Assembly (NCBI GenBank): GCA_001804865.1 | Contig: MHBK01000055.1 | Span: 151,764-215,763, forward strand | Length of the DNA stretch: 64,000 bases | Source: Lentisphaerae bacterium GWF2_57_35 | GTDB lineage: Bacteria > Verrucomicrobiota > Kiritimatiellia > CAIQIC01 > GWF2-57-35 | Direction: 5' to 3' | In this document: piece after piece, positions 1-8,828 of the stretch | Layout: every line of letters starts with the position of its first letter | How positions within the stretch are numbered: the stretch's first letter is position 1 | The notes under the pieces: model-generated | Database searches by the model: none | The model's input: only the letters and a program-made list of their open reading frames with translations | Told to the model about the DNA's origin: nothing | Program-made: the position numbers and the translations under genes

Positions 1-4
1 TCTG

Positions 5-973
5 TTGTGCGTTGCGTGTGTGGAATGGGGTGTTCGTTCGCCTTTATGGCAAAATGCTTTTTGGCTGGCTGTGAGAGCCCGAGCCGGGCAACAGGATCAC
101 TTTCAGCGGGAATTGTCATCGTTGCGGCTGGACGCTTTGGAGTTCCGTTCGAGTGACGCACCCGATCCGTTGATCGTGATTGGATCAAGCCAGGTGTTGC
201 ACGGCCTGGATTTTCATATGCTGAGGGAAATGGTGAAGCCTCGGCCCGTGATTCGAAGCGCCATGTTTGGAATGACGCCTCTAAAAGCGCTGAGCGCATG
301 GCGATATTTGCGAGTTACAAAGAAAAGCAAAGTGCTCATGTGGCTTTCCGCATTTGACTTCACCAATCAGCAGTCATTCCCCATCGACTGGCTGCGGCCC
401 CTGGCCTCTTGGCAGGGAACGCCCGGTGTGTTGTCCTGCTATTCCTTTAAAGAGCGCCTGCAACACCGGTGGAAGGTGGTTGACTTGATGGTTGCTTCCA
501 GTTTGGAGCTTTGGCGTATAAGGGATTACTTTCATAGTCTTGAATTTCGTTTCTGGGGGGTAAGCGAACTCAATAATGTACCGGCGGCCTTGTCCCCCCA
601 GCAGCAGGCTCGGATGAAAAATGAGATGAGATATGATTTGAAGTTAATGCCATTCGAGTTGAATGCTTTTCAGAGTTTGACGGATAAGATGCGTACTTGT
701 GGCGCTTCTCTTGTAGTGTTTGAAGGGGGCGTGAATCCTGAGCTGGCAAGCAAAACCCGTCTGCAATATGAGCAAGACATTCGCACGTGGCTAAACGATC
801 AAGCGGTACAACACGATTTTATTTTTGTTCCGACGACCGATCAGGACCTTTCTCTTTTGAACGAAGATTGGACCGATATGACTCATTTAAACTCATCCGG
901 TCGTTTAAAGAACACTCGATACGTGGCGGCTTACCTGTTAACCATGCGTTCGATGGGACAAAAAGAGAACTAG
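5..973 (+). CDS. SGNH-type O-acyltransferase-like protein, 5' truncated
   Basis: The frame is open to the left edge and the first in-frame start is only a TTG, so the true N-terminus (probably a membrane anchor) lies outside the window. The visible 322 residues carry an SGNH-like pair of motifs: G-S-S at residues 60-62 after a hydrophobic strand (block I nucleophile) and D-M-T-H at 291-294 (catalytic Asp and His). G-S-S in place of G-D-S also occurs in DltD- and AlgX/J-type proteins, which move acyl groups onto extracellular polymers together with an MBOAT protein. A second SGNH gene with an MBOAT partner lies at 23105-27189, so an MBOAT gene may lie just left of this window (inference). The stop is 8 bases before the next gene. 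The fold is fairly sure; the substrate is unknown. Confidence 0.6.
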   Translation: MCVACVEWGVRSPLWQNAFWLAVRARAGQQDHFQRELSSLRLDALEFRSSDAPDPLIVIGSSQVLHGLDFHMLREMVKPRPVIRSAMFGMTPLKALSAWRYLRVTKKSKVLMWLSAFDFTNQQSFPIDWLRPLASWQGTPGVLSCYSFKERLQHRWKVVDLMVASSLELWRIRDYFHSLEFRFWGVSELNNVPAALSPQQQARMKNEMRYDLKLMPFELNAFQSLTDKMRTCGASLVVFEGGVNPELASKTRLQYEQDIRTWLNDQAVQHDFIFVPTTDQDLSLLNEDWTDMTHLNSSGRLKNTRYVAAYLLTMRSMGQKEN

Positions 974-981
974 AAAAGCGC

Positions 982-2040
982 ATGGAAGCTCCTTTATATT
1001 TTGTCACTCATCAACCGCACACGTTCAGTGCATATTCCGGGATGGGCGGGTTGATCCATGATCTAGCGGGCCGTGTTTTATCTTATGACATCACGTGGGA
1101 ACGTTTGCAGGGTTTTAGTTGGACCTTAGGTTATGCTTTACGTGCCTGGGGCAACCATTGCTATGGCAGTGCATGGAATGCCTTGATCCCGTTTTGGGAT
1201 GAGTATCGCCTTTCACGGCGGATTGAAGAAAAACGCGAACCCTGTATTGTGCATTTCCTATGGGGTGAATTTGCAAGCCCTCGCTGGCCCGGCTTCTTCC
1301 GAAACGAACGGTCCAAACTGGTGGGCGGTTTCCATTGCAGCCCACGGCGCTGGAAATCGGTTCTGGGCGCATTTAGGCTTTTTTCGAACTATGATCATAT
1401 CACCTTGACGTCCCAAGTGCAGGTTGACTTGGTATTGGAACATGGCGTTTCTCGCGATAACATCAGTGTTATTCCCCTCGGCGTGGATACGGATTACTTT
1501 CGCCCAGCCTTGCGAAAATCGGCTGTGACGAGGCCATTCAGGGCCATTATGGTGGGCGAGACAGAGCGTGATCACGAGTTTTTGAATCAGGTGGCTCTAA
1601 GAATGCCTCCTGATCGCTTCGAATTAGCCGTGCGTACATCCGAAGAAAGCACCGCTTTCTACAAGAATAATCCGTCAGTGAAAATTATGGCCAGATTTTC
1701 AGATGACGATTTTCTGCAATTTTACCAGAATGCAGACTTGATGATTATGCCTATGCTTGATAGTGCGGCCAACGATGCTCTTCTGGAATCCATGGCCTGT
1801 GGAACGCCTGTGATGGTTAATCGAGTGGGCGGAATTCCTGAGTATGTCGATGCCTCCTGCAATTATGTCATGGAGGACAAAAACGTTGATGAATGGGCGG
1901 ATGTCCTTATGAGCCTTTTGAACGATAGATCCCAGGTGGAATCGCGGCGAATGGCTGTTTGCCAATCCATGGAACGATTTGCCTGGAAACGTGTGGCCAT
2001 GCTCTACCGCGCTTTATACGCGCGCCTGCTGAACGGGTAA
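982..2040 (+). CDS. Glycosyltransferase family 4
   Basis: 352 residues from an ATG preceded by a purine-rich AGAAAAG; the frame is open further upstream but that part overlaps the preceding gene. The C-terminal half has the GT-B nucleotide-sugar site typical of GT4: 'PLGVDTDYF' closing the N-domain, then 'LLESMACGTPV' followed by 'GGIPE'. The downstream Glu of the usual E-x7-E pair is at about residue 269, but the upstream Glu position is Ser. A retaining glycosyltransferase acting in the cytoplasm on a lipid- or polymer-linked acceptor is expected. No signal peptide or membrane segment is seen. It faces the minus-strand methyltransferase gene with only 4 bases between stops. Donor and acceptor cannot be told from sequence. 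Confidence 0.85.
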   Translation: MEAPLYFVTHQPHTFSAYSGMGGLIHDLAGRVLSYDITWERLQGFSWTLGYALRAWGNHCYGSAWNALIPFWDEYRLSRRIEEKREPCIVHFLWGEFASPRWPGFFRNERSKLVGGFHCSPRRWKSVLGAFRLFSNYDHITLTSQVQVDLVLEHGVSRDNISVIPLGVDTDYFRPALRKSAVTRPFRAIMVGETERDHEFLNQVALRMPPDRFELAVRTSEESTAFYKNNPSVKIMARFSDDDFLQFYQNADLMIMPMLDSAANDALLESMACGTPVMVNRVGGIPEYVDASCNYVMEDKNVDEWADVLMSLLNDRSQVESRRMAVCQSMERFAWKRVAMLYRALYARLLNG

Positions 2041-2044
2041 TGCA

Positions 2045-2929
2045 TTATGCCGTTGCTTTTTGGTAGAGAGGCGAAGGGTAACGATTTGCAAGCTGGTCCA
2101 GAGGACAGTAGTTATTCTTCCGAATAAGTGCGATAAGGTGGTCTTCTCTGATCCGTTTTGAGCGGGGAAAAAGTATGCGAACGAGTTGTCGAAGAAGACG
2201 AAACCGAACGGAATTCAGCAAAGGCCTGGAGGGCGATATGCCTTTTAGGAAGATCGTTTCAAAGCCTGTAGCCTGTATAAGGCACTCCAAATCTGCGCGA
2301 GTATATTCGTGAAAATGCCCCATCAAAGAAACGGTCTTCAAATCTCTCTGTCCGGCTTCAAGCGGCGTTCTGCTGTAGTAACGCAGGAAGCCGGGTTGCA
2401 TGCCATTAACCAGATAGGTGAGGCAGGAATCGCTCGAAGTATTGGGGGTTGTGAGAATGCATCGCCCGCCGGGTTTAAGAACTCGGCAGATTTCATTCAT
2501 AACAAAAACGGGATCGAACATCATATGTTCAAGAACTTCCGTGCAAACGACGGTGTCGAAGAAATTGCTTTCGAGCGGCCATGTCTGCGTTTCAATGTCG
2601 CAACGAGCACAGGGGAACCGGAACGCATCGTTAGCCCCGTCGGGGATTTCGATGGATCCTTCATGCGGAGTATCGTCTCCTAGAAGATAGGCTTCTGAAT
2701 AGCCCCAGATTCTCATATAGGCCGGCGCATAAATGCCCTTCATGCTTCCAACATCCAAAATCCTCTGTGCCCCCCCTGTGGCTCGTGGAAGATGCTGGAG
2801 CGTAAGCCAGCCCCGGATTTTTGCTTTTTCAACATACTCTTTTTCGAATGTGTTGGCATGGGGGAACAAGTCCAGAAGCCTTCGAAATGCATCTCGATCG
2901 GTTGCTGACAGACTATTATTTGTGGACAT
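2045..2929 (-). CDS. Class I SAM-dependent methyltransferase
   Basis: 294 residues from an ATG. Motif I is 'ILDVGSMKG' at residues 57-65. The post-I region is followed by 'VVCTEVLEHM' and then 'VLKPGGRCILTTPN', which is the usual Methyltransf_11/12-like order. In a cluster of glycosyltransferases it most likely methylates a sugar hydroxyl or a glycan terminus (inference). It is a single-gene minus-strand island: its 3' end nearly abuts the stop of the upstream GT4, and 84 bases separate its start from the divergent GT2 gene. No clear promoter pair was recognised in that gap. The family is secure; the substrate is not known. Confidence 0.85.
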   Translation of the reverse strand: MSTNNSLSATDRDAFRRLLDLFPHANTFEKEYVEKAKIRGWLTLQHLPRATGGAQRILDVGSMKGIYAPAYMRIWGYSEAYLLGDDTPHEGSIEIPDGANDAFRFPCARCDIETQTWPLESNFFDTVVCTEVLEHMMFDPVFVMNEICRVLKPGGRCILTTPNTSSDSCLTYLVNGMQPGFLRYYSRTPLEAGQRDLKTVSLMGHFHEYTRADLECLIQATGFETIFLKGISPSRPLLNSVRFRLLRQLVRILFPRSKRIREDHLIALIRKNNYCPLDQLANRYPSPLYQKATA

Positions 2930-3013
2930 TTGTAAAGATTCCTCGTTGCTTCAAAATCATCTTATACTTGATGTGGTAAATTTCAGCAATGTTGGCGTTC
3001 GAGCGCAATAAAC

Positions 3014-3949
3014 ATGAATCAACCCAAAGTCACGGCGATTATTACAACATTCAACAGCGAGCGCTTCTTGAAACAGGCTTTGGACAGCGTATTGGCGCAG
3101 GCCTATGCTCAATGCGATATCCTGGTGGTGGATAATCAGTCAACCGATCGTACGGAATCGATTGTGCGGTCTTATGGCAGCGCGGCTCGGTTTTATGTGG
3201 TTCCTGAACGGTGCGATCTGGCGACGGCTCGCAATCACGGGATGCGTCTGACGCGTGGTGAGTATATTGCATTTCTGGATGCTGACGATGTGTGGCTTCC
3301 CGGTAAAATTGCGCGGCAAGTGGCCTTCATGGACATGCGCGGCGACGTCCCTCTTTGCCATACGGTTTGCCAAGTCATCGACGCCGAAGGTCGCGCCTGT
3401 TATGTTCGGCACGAAGGGGCTCTGCCCCCGACAGGATATGCGTTTTCACTTCTCTTGCGGCATAACTTCATAACCATCAGTTCGGCGTTGGTCCGGCGTA
3501 AGACACTCGAAGAAGAGGGGATTGAGTTCATTAGCGACCCGGACCGCATTCGAACGGGAGAAGACAATATGTTCTTCCTGATGCTGGCTCGCCGACATCC
3601 AGTTGGCTTGGTGAATGAAGTTCTGGCTCAGTATAGAAAATATGGGGATAGCGCCTGCGATCATTTAAGTTGGAAGAGTTCTCCTCAGAATGTTCCCTTG
3701 CACAGGCATGTTCTCAATAGTCCGGTTTTTTGGAAGGGCGTTGTGCCGCGAAGTGAGGCTGCCGCTGCTTTGGTGGAAGCCTGTTTGGAGAACTGCGTTT
3801 TCTGGCGAGGGCGTGGATTTCCTGGCCGAGCGCTATATTTTGCAGCTTTGGCTGTATGGGCGGGACCGACTCAAAGGGATTTGTGGATGCAATGCTTTAA
3901 ATCGATGGTCCGAATAATCTGTCCGAAAATGAGCAGCAAAGCTCCATGA
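3014..3949 (+). CDS. Glycosyltransferase family 2
   Basis: 311 residues from an ATG. The N-terminal GT-A domain is plain: 'VTAIITTFNSE' at the start, 'ILVVDNQSTD' near residue 40, 'ARNHG' near 72-76, and the metal-binding D-A-D-D at 89-92. The C-terminal third has basic and aromatic residues but no convincing membrane segment. It is an inverting transferase that adds one sugar in the cytoplasm. Its stop overlaps the start of the flavoenzyme gene by 4 bases (ATGA), so the two are translationally coupled. That pairing makes a galactofuranose-like donor plausible, but this is inference. Confidence 0.88.
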   Translation: MNQPKVTAIITTFNSERFLKQALDSVLAQAYAQCDILVVDNQSTDRTESIVRSYGSAARFYVVPERCDLATARNHGMRLTRGEYIAFLDADDVWLPGKIARQVAFMDMRGDVPLCHTVCQVIDAEGRACYVRHEGALPPTGYAFSLLLRHNFITISSALVRRKTLEEEGIEFISDPDRIRTGEDNMFFLMLARRHPVGLVNEVLAQYRKYGDSACDHLSWKSSPQNVPLHRHVLNSPVFWKGVVPRSEAAAALVEACLENCVFWRGRGFPGRALYFAALAVWAGPTQRDLWMQCFKSMVRIICPKMSSKAP

Positions 3950-5346
3950 GCGACTTCTGCACCGACATTCTTGTTATTGGAGGCGGTCCTGCGGGCTTGG
4001 GCGCAGCTTTGCGACTCTCTGAACACAAGACGGACTGGCTCCTGGTCGAGGCGGAGGATCACTTCGGCGGCCTGGCTGGATCACTGAAGGATGAGCAGGG
4101 ATTTACTTGGGATTTGGGCGGGCATGTTCTTTTTTCCCACTACGACACGTTCGATCGATTCATGAACGTGGCTTTAGGGGAAGACGGGTGGAACCATCAT
4201 CAGCGCGAAAGCTGGGTATGGATGAAGAACCGCTTCGTTCCATACCCCTTCCAGAACAATTTGCATCGTCTCGATGCCGTAGATCGTGAGCGATGTCTTG
4301 CGGGTCTTCAATGGGCAACTTCGCAAATGGGCCGCGGACCATCGGGCATTGGCAATTTCAATGACTGGATTCTTGCCACGTTCGGCCCCGGCATCGCTAA
4401 TCTCTTCCTGCGGCCTTATAATTTCAAGGTTTGGGCTTATCCCCCGGAAACAATGGATTATCATTGGATAGGCGAACGGGTTTCGGTGCCCAATCTTGGG
4501 GAAATCCGCAGAGCCATGGAAACAGGTGAAGATCAGGTGTCATGGGGGCCTAATCGAACTTTTCGTTTCCCCCGCCAAGGAGGAACCGGCGCCATTTGGC
4601 AGTCTTTAGGGCGACGACTGGAGTCGGGGCGAGTGTGGTTGAAGCAGCGCGTCGAACACCTGGATGCGGACGAAAAGATCGTTCGGACATCCGGCGGAAT
4701 GACCATTCGGTATCATCGTTTAATCAGTACAATGCCCCTCGATCAGTTGCTAAAATGGATTCCTTCCTTTGCAGGGCAACAGCTTCCTCTGAAATACTCT
4801 TCGGTTTATATGATTGGCATAGGCCTAAATGGCCAACCGCCGGCTCACTTGAAAACCAAATGCTGGATGTATTTTCCGGAATCTAATAGTCCCTATTATC
4901 GCGTGACGGTCTTCAGTAATTACAGCGATCTCAACGTGGCCTTGCCAGGCCAACAATGGTCATTAATGGCGGAAGTTTCTGAAAGCCCTTGCAAGAGAAT
5001 GGAACCAACTCGTCTGGTTGCTCAAACGATTCAAGCCATGACGGAGGATGGTCTGATAGATGATGTCTCTTCCATCTGCTCGAAGACGATCAGGTTTTTA
5101 CCGCATGGATATCCGACTCCTTTTTTGGGGCGAGACCAATGGATACATCCGGTTTTAGCGAAATTGGCGAAAAAAGATATTTATAGCCGTGGACGATTTG
5201 GTGCGTGGAAATACGAAGTAGCCAATCAGGATCACTCATTTGCGCAAGGATCTGAGTGTGTGGAACGGCTCGTTCACGAAGGAGGCGAGGAATATGAACC
5301 TACGCTGTTTATGTCGAATGTCGTGAATTCGAGGAGAAATCCCTGA
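3946..5346 (+). CDS. glf: Eukaryotic-type UDP-galactopyranose mutase-like flavoenzyme
   Basis: 466 residues. An FAD-binding G-x-G-x-x-G motif lies at residues 12-17. From memory, the sequence follows the fungal UDP-galactopyranose mutase (Aspergillus UGM) closely and differs from the short bacterial Glf: 'WDLGGHVLFSHY' (GGH at 58-60), 'VPYPFQNN' at 98-105, 'RPYNFKVWA', 'GERV' with R178, 'WMYFPE' with Y309, 'YYRVTVFSNYS' with R319, 'HGYPTP' with Y389, and 'WKYEVANQDHSF' with Y423 and N427. These match the fungal catalytic and substrate-binding positions H63, R182, Y317, R327, Y419, Y453 and N457. The expected reaction converts UDP-Galp to UDP-Galf in the cytoplasm with reduced FAD. Automatic annotation would probably call it a protoporphyrinogen oxidase or amine oxidase. 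It is coupled to the upstream GT2. Confidence 0.75.
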   Translation: MSDFCTDILVIGGGPAGLGAALRLSEHKTDWLLVEAEDHFGGLAGSLKDEQGFTWDLGGHVLFSHYDTFDRFMNVALGEDGWNHHQRESWVWMKNRFVPYPFQNNLHRLDAVDRERCLAGLQWATSQMGRGPSGIGNFNDWILATFGPGIANLFLRPYNFKVWAYPPETMDYHWIGERVSVPNLGEIRRAMETGEDQVSWGPNRTFRFPRQGGTGAIWQSLGRRLESGRVWLKQRVEHLDADEKIVRTSGGMTIRYHRLISTMPLDQLLKWIPSFAGQQLPLKYSSVYMIGIGLNGQPPAHLKTKCWMYFPESNSPYYRVTVFSNYSDLNVALPGQQWSLMAEVSESPCKRMEPTRLVAQTIQAMTEDGLIDDVSSICSKTIRFLPHGYPTPFLGRDQWIHPVLAKLAKKDIYSRGRFGAWKYEVANQDHSFAQGSECVERLVHEGGEEYEPTLFMSNVVNSRRNP

Positions 5347-5366
5347 AGTCATAGGAAAGCGAGTTT

Positions 5367-6365
5367 ATGATGCAAGCCGATTCTGTACTTAATCTATTTG
5401 AGTGTCTTCCCCTTGGTGTGGCAAAAGAGATTATAGGAAAAGGGCTGTTGCCCATAAACGCCCAGGCGACGATGATTGGCAATACGCTCATTACCCATGC
5501 AGCTATGGAGCTGGATTCTGTACGTCAATACGTTTCTTATTTGAAGATCTGTTTGGAAACGAGTTGTGCGGTAGCGGAAATATATGATTTATCTTCTCCG
5601 CCGGGCAGCGAAGGAAAGAAGCAGCATATGCGGCATACCGGGCCTGCAGATGTTATGCAAATTGCCAACTATCTCTACGTTCTGGACTCATATGGCGTGC
5701 CCGGTGTTCTTTTGGAATGTGGAACATCCCACGGTTATTCGTCCTGCTGTTTGAGTCATGCTTGTGCCATGCTTGGTCGAAAGCTGTATACGGCGGACAG
5801 CTTTGAAGGGCTGCCTTCCACATCGACGAATGAGCCGTTTTTTGAAGAGGGCGATTATGCTTCATCTCTCGAATCTGTTAAGAAGAGCATTCATATGCTT
5901 GGGCGTCCGGATACGACTACCTATGTGAGAGGATGGTTTATGGAATCTTTAAAGAACTGGGAAATCGACTTAGCACTTCTTTGGGTTGACGTGGATCTAT
6001 ATAATTCGGCCAAGGACGTTGTCACCAACACGCTTGCAAAGCTATCGCGAAAGAGCGGATTCGTGGTGCATGAATTTACAGATTTTCATAACCGGGTCCC
6101 TCCACGAGATGTTGCCATCCCCCCTAACGCGATTTACGATGTTTTAGAAACGAAGGGTATCGTGTGGGATTCTGTGCATCTCCATCGATATTTGGGCGCC
6201 ATTCTTTTCAAGGGGGCTGTGGCCAAGGATTCCTTTAAAGTGCTCCCAGGTTTGATGAGTACGCTTCAATCATTGGACATGAGATCTCGCGTCTATCAAG
6301 AATTATGCGAATCCAGAACCGTTCGCTGGGCTTTCGCCCTTAAGAAACGATTTCTTAAGAAGTGA
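5367..6365 (+). CDS. TylF/macrocin-type O-methyltransferase
   Basis: 332 residues from an ATG with a good GGAAAG-type ribosome site; a second ATG follows directly. The core looks like the TylF/MycF family: 'GVLLECGTSHGYSS' for SAM binding, then 'LYTADSFEGLP', then the acidic 'LLWVDVDLYNSAKDV', where the aspartates would hold the metal and substrate sugar. It is longer than classic TylF (about 250 residues) because of an N-terminal extension of about 100 residues without recognised motifs. TylF enzymes methylate sugar hydroxyls, so a methyl group on the sugar made or transferred by the two preceding genes is a fair guess. A 53-base gap separates its stop from the convergent minus-strand gene. 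Confidence 0.8.
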   Translation: MMQADSVLNLFECLPLGVAKEIIGKGLLPINAQATMIGNTLITHAAMELDSVRQYVSYLKICLETSCAVAEIYDLSSPPGSEGKKQHMRHTGPADVMQIANYLYVLDSYGVPGVLLECGTSHGYSSCCLSHACAMLGRKLYTADSFEGLPSTSTNEPFFEEGDYASSLESVKKSIHMLGRPDTTTYVRGWFMESLKNWEIDLALLWVDVDLYNSAKDVVTNTLAKLSRKSGFVVHEFTDFHNRVPPRDVAIPPNAIYDVLETKGIVWDSVHLHRYLGAILFKGAVAKDSFKVLPGLMSTLQSLDMRSRVYQELCESRTVRWAFALKKRFLKK

Positions 6366-6418
6366 TGACGGGAACAAGTTGCCCTTGGGTTAGCAGGGAT
6401 AGCGCTTTCCTTGAGGGG

Positions 6419-7375
6419 TTATCTCTTTGATATTCGCTGCTTCAAGACTCTTGGCATTTGATTCAAAAACCGCACCATTCTTGGCAAATGGTATCCTGTG
6501 AATGTTCTAGATGAGAGGGATTGCGGGGCATTTGCAATCCGAATATCCTCCAAAAGTGGAGTACGATCCAGCCAGTCCTGTTGAACGAAGAACGAATAGT
6601 GATGCAACAGGGTGTTCGTGACCAGAACAACTTCCTTTCCATGATCCGCAATCCATTGAGTCCAAGCCGGCTCTTCCTCATCGGGGATACCCCCAAGTTC
6701 TTGCCAATGATGATAATCGTAAACAAGACAGTTGATGCTGAACCGCTGGGCGAAACGGGGAAAAGGGTTTTTGGATACAGCTTGCAATCGTATATTGGCC
6801 TCGGAAAGAACCAAAAAGTGTCGCGTTATCCAATTAGCCAGCTTAGGATATTGCCATACAGGGCCCGTGCAATCGTTTGTAAGAGGGTAAGAGAATTGTG
6901 TGGCGTATTCGTCGGCCAGTTGAGGATATTGATTTAGCAAGTAATGAAACCCCATGGCATTGTTCGGAATAACGGGCGTTAGCATGGCCACAGACGAATC
7001 ACTTCGATGATCTTCATAAGCTCGGATCATTCGATCCTCCCAGCCTGGCGGGACAAAAACATCTTCATCGATTTTAAAGTACAGGCTGTTGGGATATCGG
7101 CGGATGCATTCGTTCTGAAGATTGGCCACCAAACGCCCCTTACCTCGAGGGCCGGCAATGGTATCCCATGGGATCTGAGGATGCTTACGCAGAAGAGATT
7201 CAACATAGTTCAGATGCCGGCCCGTGACTCCGTTAAGCATCAGGACAACTCGGTCAAAATTGAATATGGATCGGTTTCCGATCAGAAGATCCATGCACAG
7301 TTTGAAGCAATCTAAACGATGGCTGGTCAGTATCATGAGAATTCTGTTCATGACGCTGAAGAGTACCGACTTCAT
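6419..7375 (-). CDS. GT-A-type glycosyltransferase-like protein
   Basis: 318 residues if translated from the ATG at 7375; an ATG at 7351 (310 residues) is the alternative. The frame extends to a TTG at 7420, but that would overlap the divergent gene. 'ILMILTSHRLDC' near the N-terminus followed by 'YFKIDEDVFVPPGW' resembles a GT-A nucleotide-sugar site with D-E-D in the DxD position, then 'PVIPNN' and a region rich in Trp and Tyr. It is not a canonical GT2, and the exact family was not recognised. It starts only 23 bases from the divergent flavoenzyme gene, leaving almost no room for separate promoters. A role as a sugar transferase is likely but not proven. Confidence 0.65.
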   Translation of the reverse strand: MKSVLFSVMNRILMILTSHRLDCFKLCMDLLIGNRSIFNFDRVVLMLNGVTGRHLNYVESLLRKHPQIPWDTIAGPRGKGRLVANLQNECIRRYPNSLYFKIDEDVFVPPGWEDRMIRAYEDHRSDSSVAMLTPVIPNNAMGFHYLLNQYPQLADEYATQFSYPLTNDCTGPVWQYPKLANWITRHFLVLSEANIRLQAVSKNPFPRFAQRFSINCLVYDYHHWQELGGIPDEEEPAWTQWIADHGKEVVLVTNTLLHHYSFFVQQDWLDRTPLLEDIRIANAPQSLSSRTFTGYHLPRMVRFLNQMPRVLKQRISKR

Positions 7376-7398
7376 CAGGAATTGAAAAGGGCTACTTA

Positions 7399-8826
7399 AT
7401 GAGGAACTGTAATACGCCAAAATGTCCGAAGCGAATTGTTATTATTGGGGCCGGTCCGACAGGTCTTGGAGCGGCGCATCGGCTCACTGAGTTGGGGCAT
7501 GAGAATTTTGTTGTATATGAAAGAAATTCATATGTAGGCGGTTTGTCCTCTTCGTTCTATGACGAAAAAGGTTTTACTTGGGACTTTGCCGTTCATGTCG
7601 CACATTCGCATTATCATTATGTAGACCAATTGATGGACTCTCTCTTGCCGGGAGGCTATTTCCATCATGAGAGAAAGTCTTGGATTCGAGACTATGATTC
7701 GTGGATTCCATATCCCTTTCAGTATAATTTCCGTCATCTTCCACCCCAACATTGTGACGAATGCTTGAATGGGTTGCTTCAATTGCGGATGCAGACTGAT
7801 GTAGAAAAGCATACAGCCAAGGCCCACTCCATTCAAAATTTCAAGGAATGGATGCTGCAAGGATTTGGAGAGGGAATTACCCGTCACTTCATGCTGCCCT
7901 ACAACCTGAAAAACTGGTCCATTGATCCTGCATTAATGGGGGTTCAATGGTTAGGTGATCGCGTGCCCGTGGTTGATGTGGAGCGGGTCCAGCGCAACCT
8001 GCGCGAAAATAGGGATGATGTGGAATGGGGACCCAATCATGTGTTTCAGTTCCCTAAGCGGGGTGGAACGGGATCCATCTGGCGAGAAATGGCGGCGCGG
8101 CTTCCTGAAAATCGGATAACCCTCTCTTCAGAAGTGGTGTCCGTTGATGGAAAATCCAGGAAAGTGCAGTTAGCAGACGGAACGGTCGATGAATACGATT
8201 GCCTGATATCTACGGCTCCATTGCCTCGTCTCGCCCAGTGGCTGGCGATTCCATCGCTCATGGTAACGGCGTCCAAACTGAAATACACTCATGTTTATGT
8301 GATGGGATTGGGCTTTGATTCTCCCATGCCTAAACATTTGGCTGAAAAGACGTGGATTTACTGTCCTGGGACCCGAGATGTTTTCTATCGAGTAACGCCT
8401 TTTTCGAATTTTTCACCGCATCATGTTCCAGACATAAATGGATCTTCGTCTTTCCTTTGCGAGATTTCGCGGGCGGGAACCGAGCCCTTGCAGAATCCAG
8501 GCGATTTTCTGTCCAGAGTCCTTCAAGATATGAATAGAATGGGCGTAATGCCGGAATCCGAACACGAAGTCCATACCTATCCTATGACGGCCGAATTTGG
8601 TTATCCCATTCCAACGCTGGATCGTGACGATATTCTAGCTGAATTGATGGCACAATTGGAGCCTTTGGGCATCATTAGCAGGGGGCGTTTTGGTGGTTGG
8701 AAGTATGAAGTGGCCAATATGGACCATTCTATCATGCAGGGTGTGGAGGCCGTTAACCGCATTTTGGGAGTCGGCGAGGAGTGTACGTGGCCAAATCCTT
8801 CCCGCGTGAACGCTGGAAAATCATAA
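7399..8826 (+). CDS. Second UDP-galactopyranose mutase-like flavoenzyme, divergent active site
   Basis: 475 residues from an ATG. It is a paralogue of the flavoenzyme at 3946-5346 and shares the same eukaryotic-UGM signatures: G-x-G-x-x-G at 17-22, 'IPYPFQYN' at 103-110, 'WLGDRV' with R188, Y321, 'FYRVTPFSNFS' with R331, 'GYPIP' with Y402, and 'WKYEVANMDHS' with Y436 and N440. Two changes stand out. The GGH of the 60s loop is A-V-H (64-66), so both glycines are lost while the His is kept. 'RPYNFKVW' has become 'LPYNLKNW'. In UGM this loop moves against the flavin on reduction, so the enzyme may act on another UDP-sugar or be altered in redox control (inference). It opens a plus-strand run with GT4 and GT-C genes. 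Confidence 0.68.
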   Translation: MRNCNTPKCPKRIVIIGAGPTGLGAAHRLTELGHENFVVYERNSYVGGLSSSFYDEKGFTWDFAVHVAHSHYHYVDQLMDSLLPGGYFHHERKSWIRDYDSWIPYPFQYNFRHLPPQHCDECLNGLLQLRMQTDVEKHTAKAHSIQNFKEWMLQGFGEGITRHFMLPYNLKNWSIDPALMGVQWLGDRVPVVDVERVQRNLRENRDDVEWGPNHVFQFPKRGGTGSIWREMAARLPENRITLSSEVVSVDGKSRKVQLADGTVDEYDCLISTAPLPRLAQWLAIPSLMVTASKLKYTHVYVMGLGFDSPMPKHLAEKTWIYCPGTRDVFYRVTPFSNFSPHHVPDINGSSSFLCEISRAGTEPLQNPGDFLSRVLQDMNRMGVMPESEHEVHTYPMTAEFGYPIPTLDRDDILAELMAQLEPLGIISRGRFGGWKYEVANMDHSIMQGVEAVNRILGVGEECTWPNPSRVNAGKS

Positions 8827-8828
8827 TC

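Noticed and set aside
6366..6418. Bidirectional terminator between the TylF-like gene and the minus-strand gene
   Set aside because: The GGGAAC/GTTGCCC pairing leaves a loop of only two bases and a bulge, and no T tract follows.
3946..8826. Protoporphyrinogen oxidase as the function of the two flavoenzymes
   Set aside because: The residues shared with UDP-galactopyranose mutase extend over the whole protein, and no other haem biosynthesis gene is nearby.
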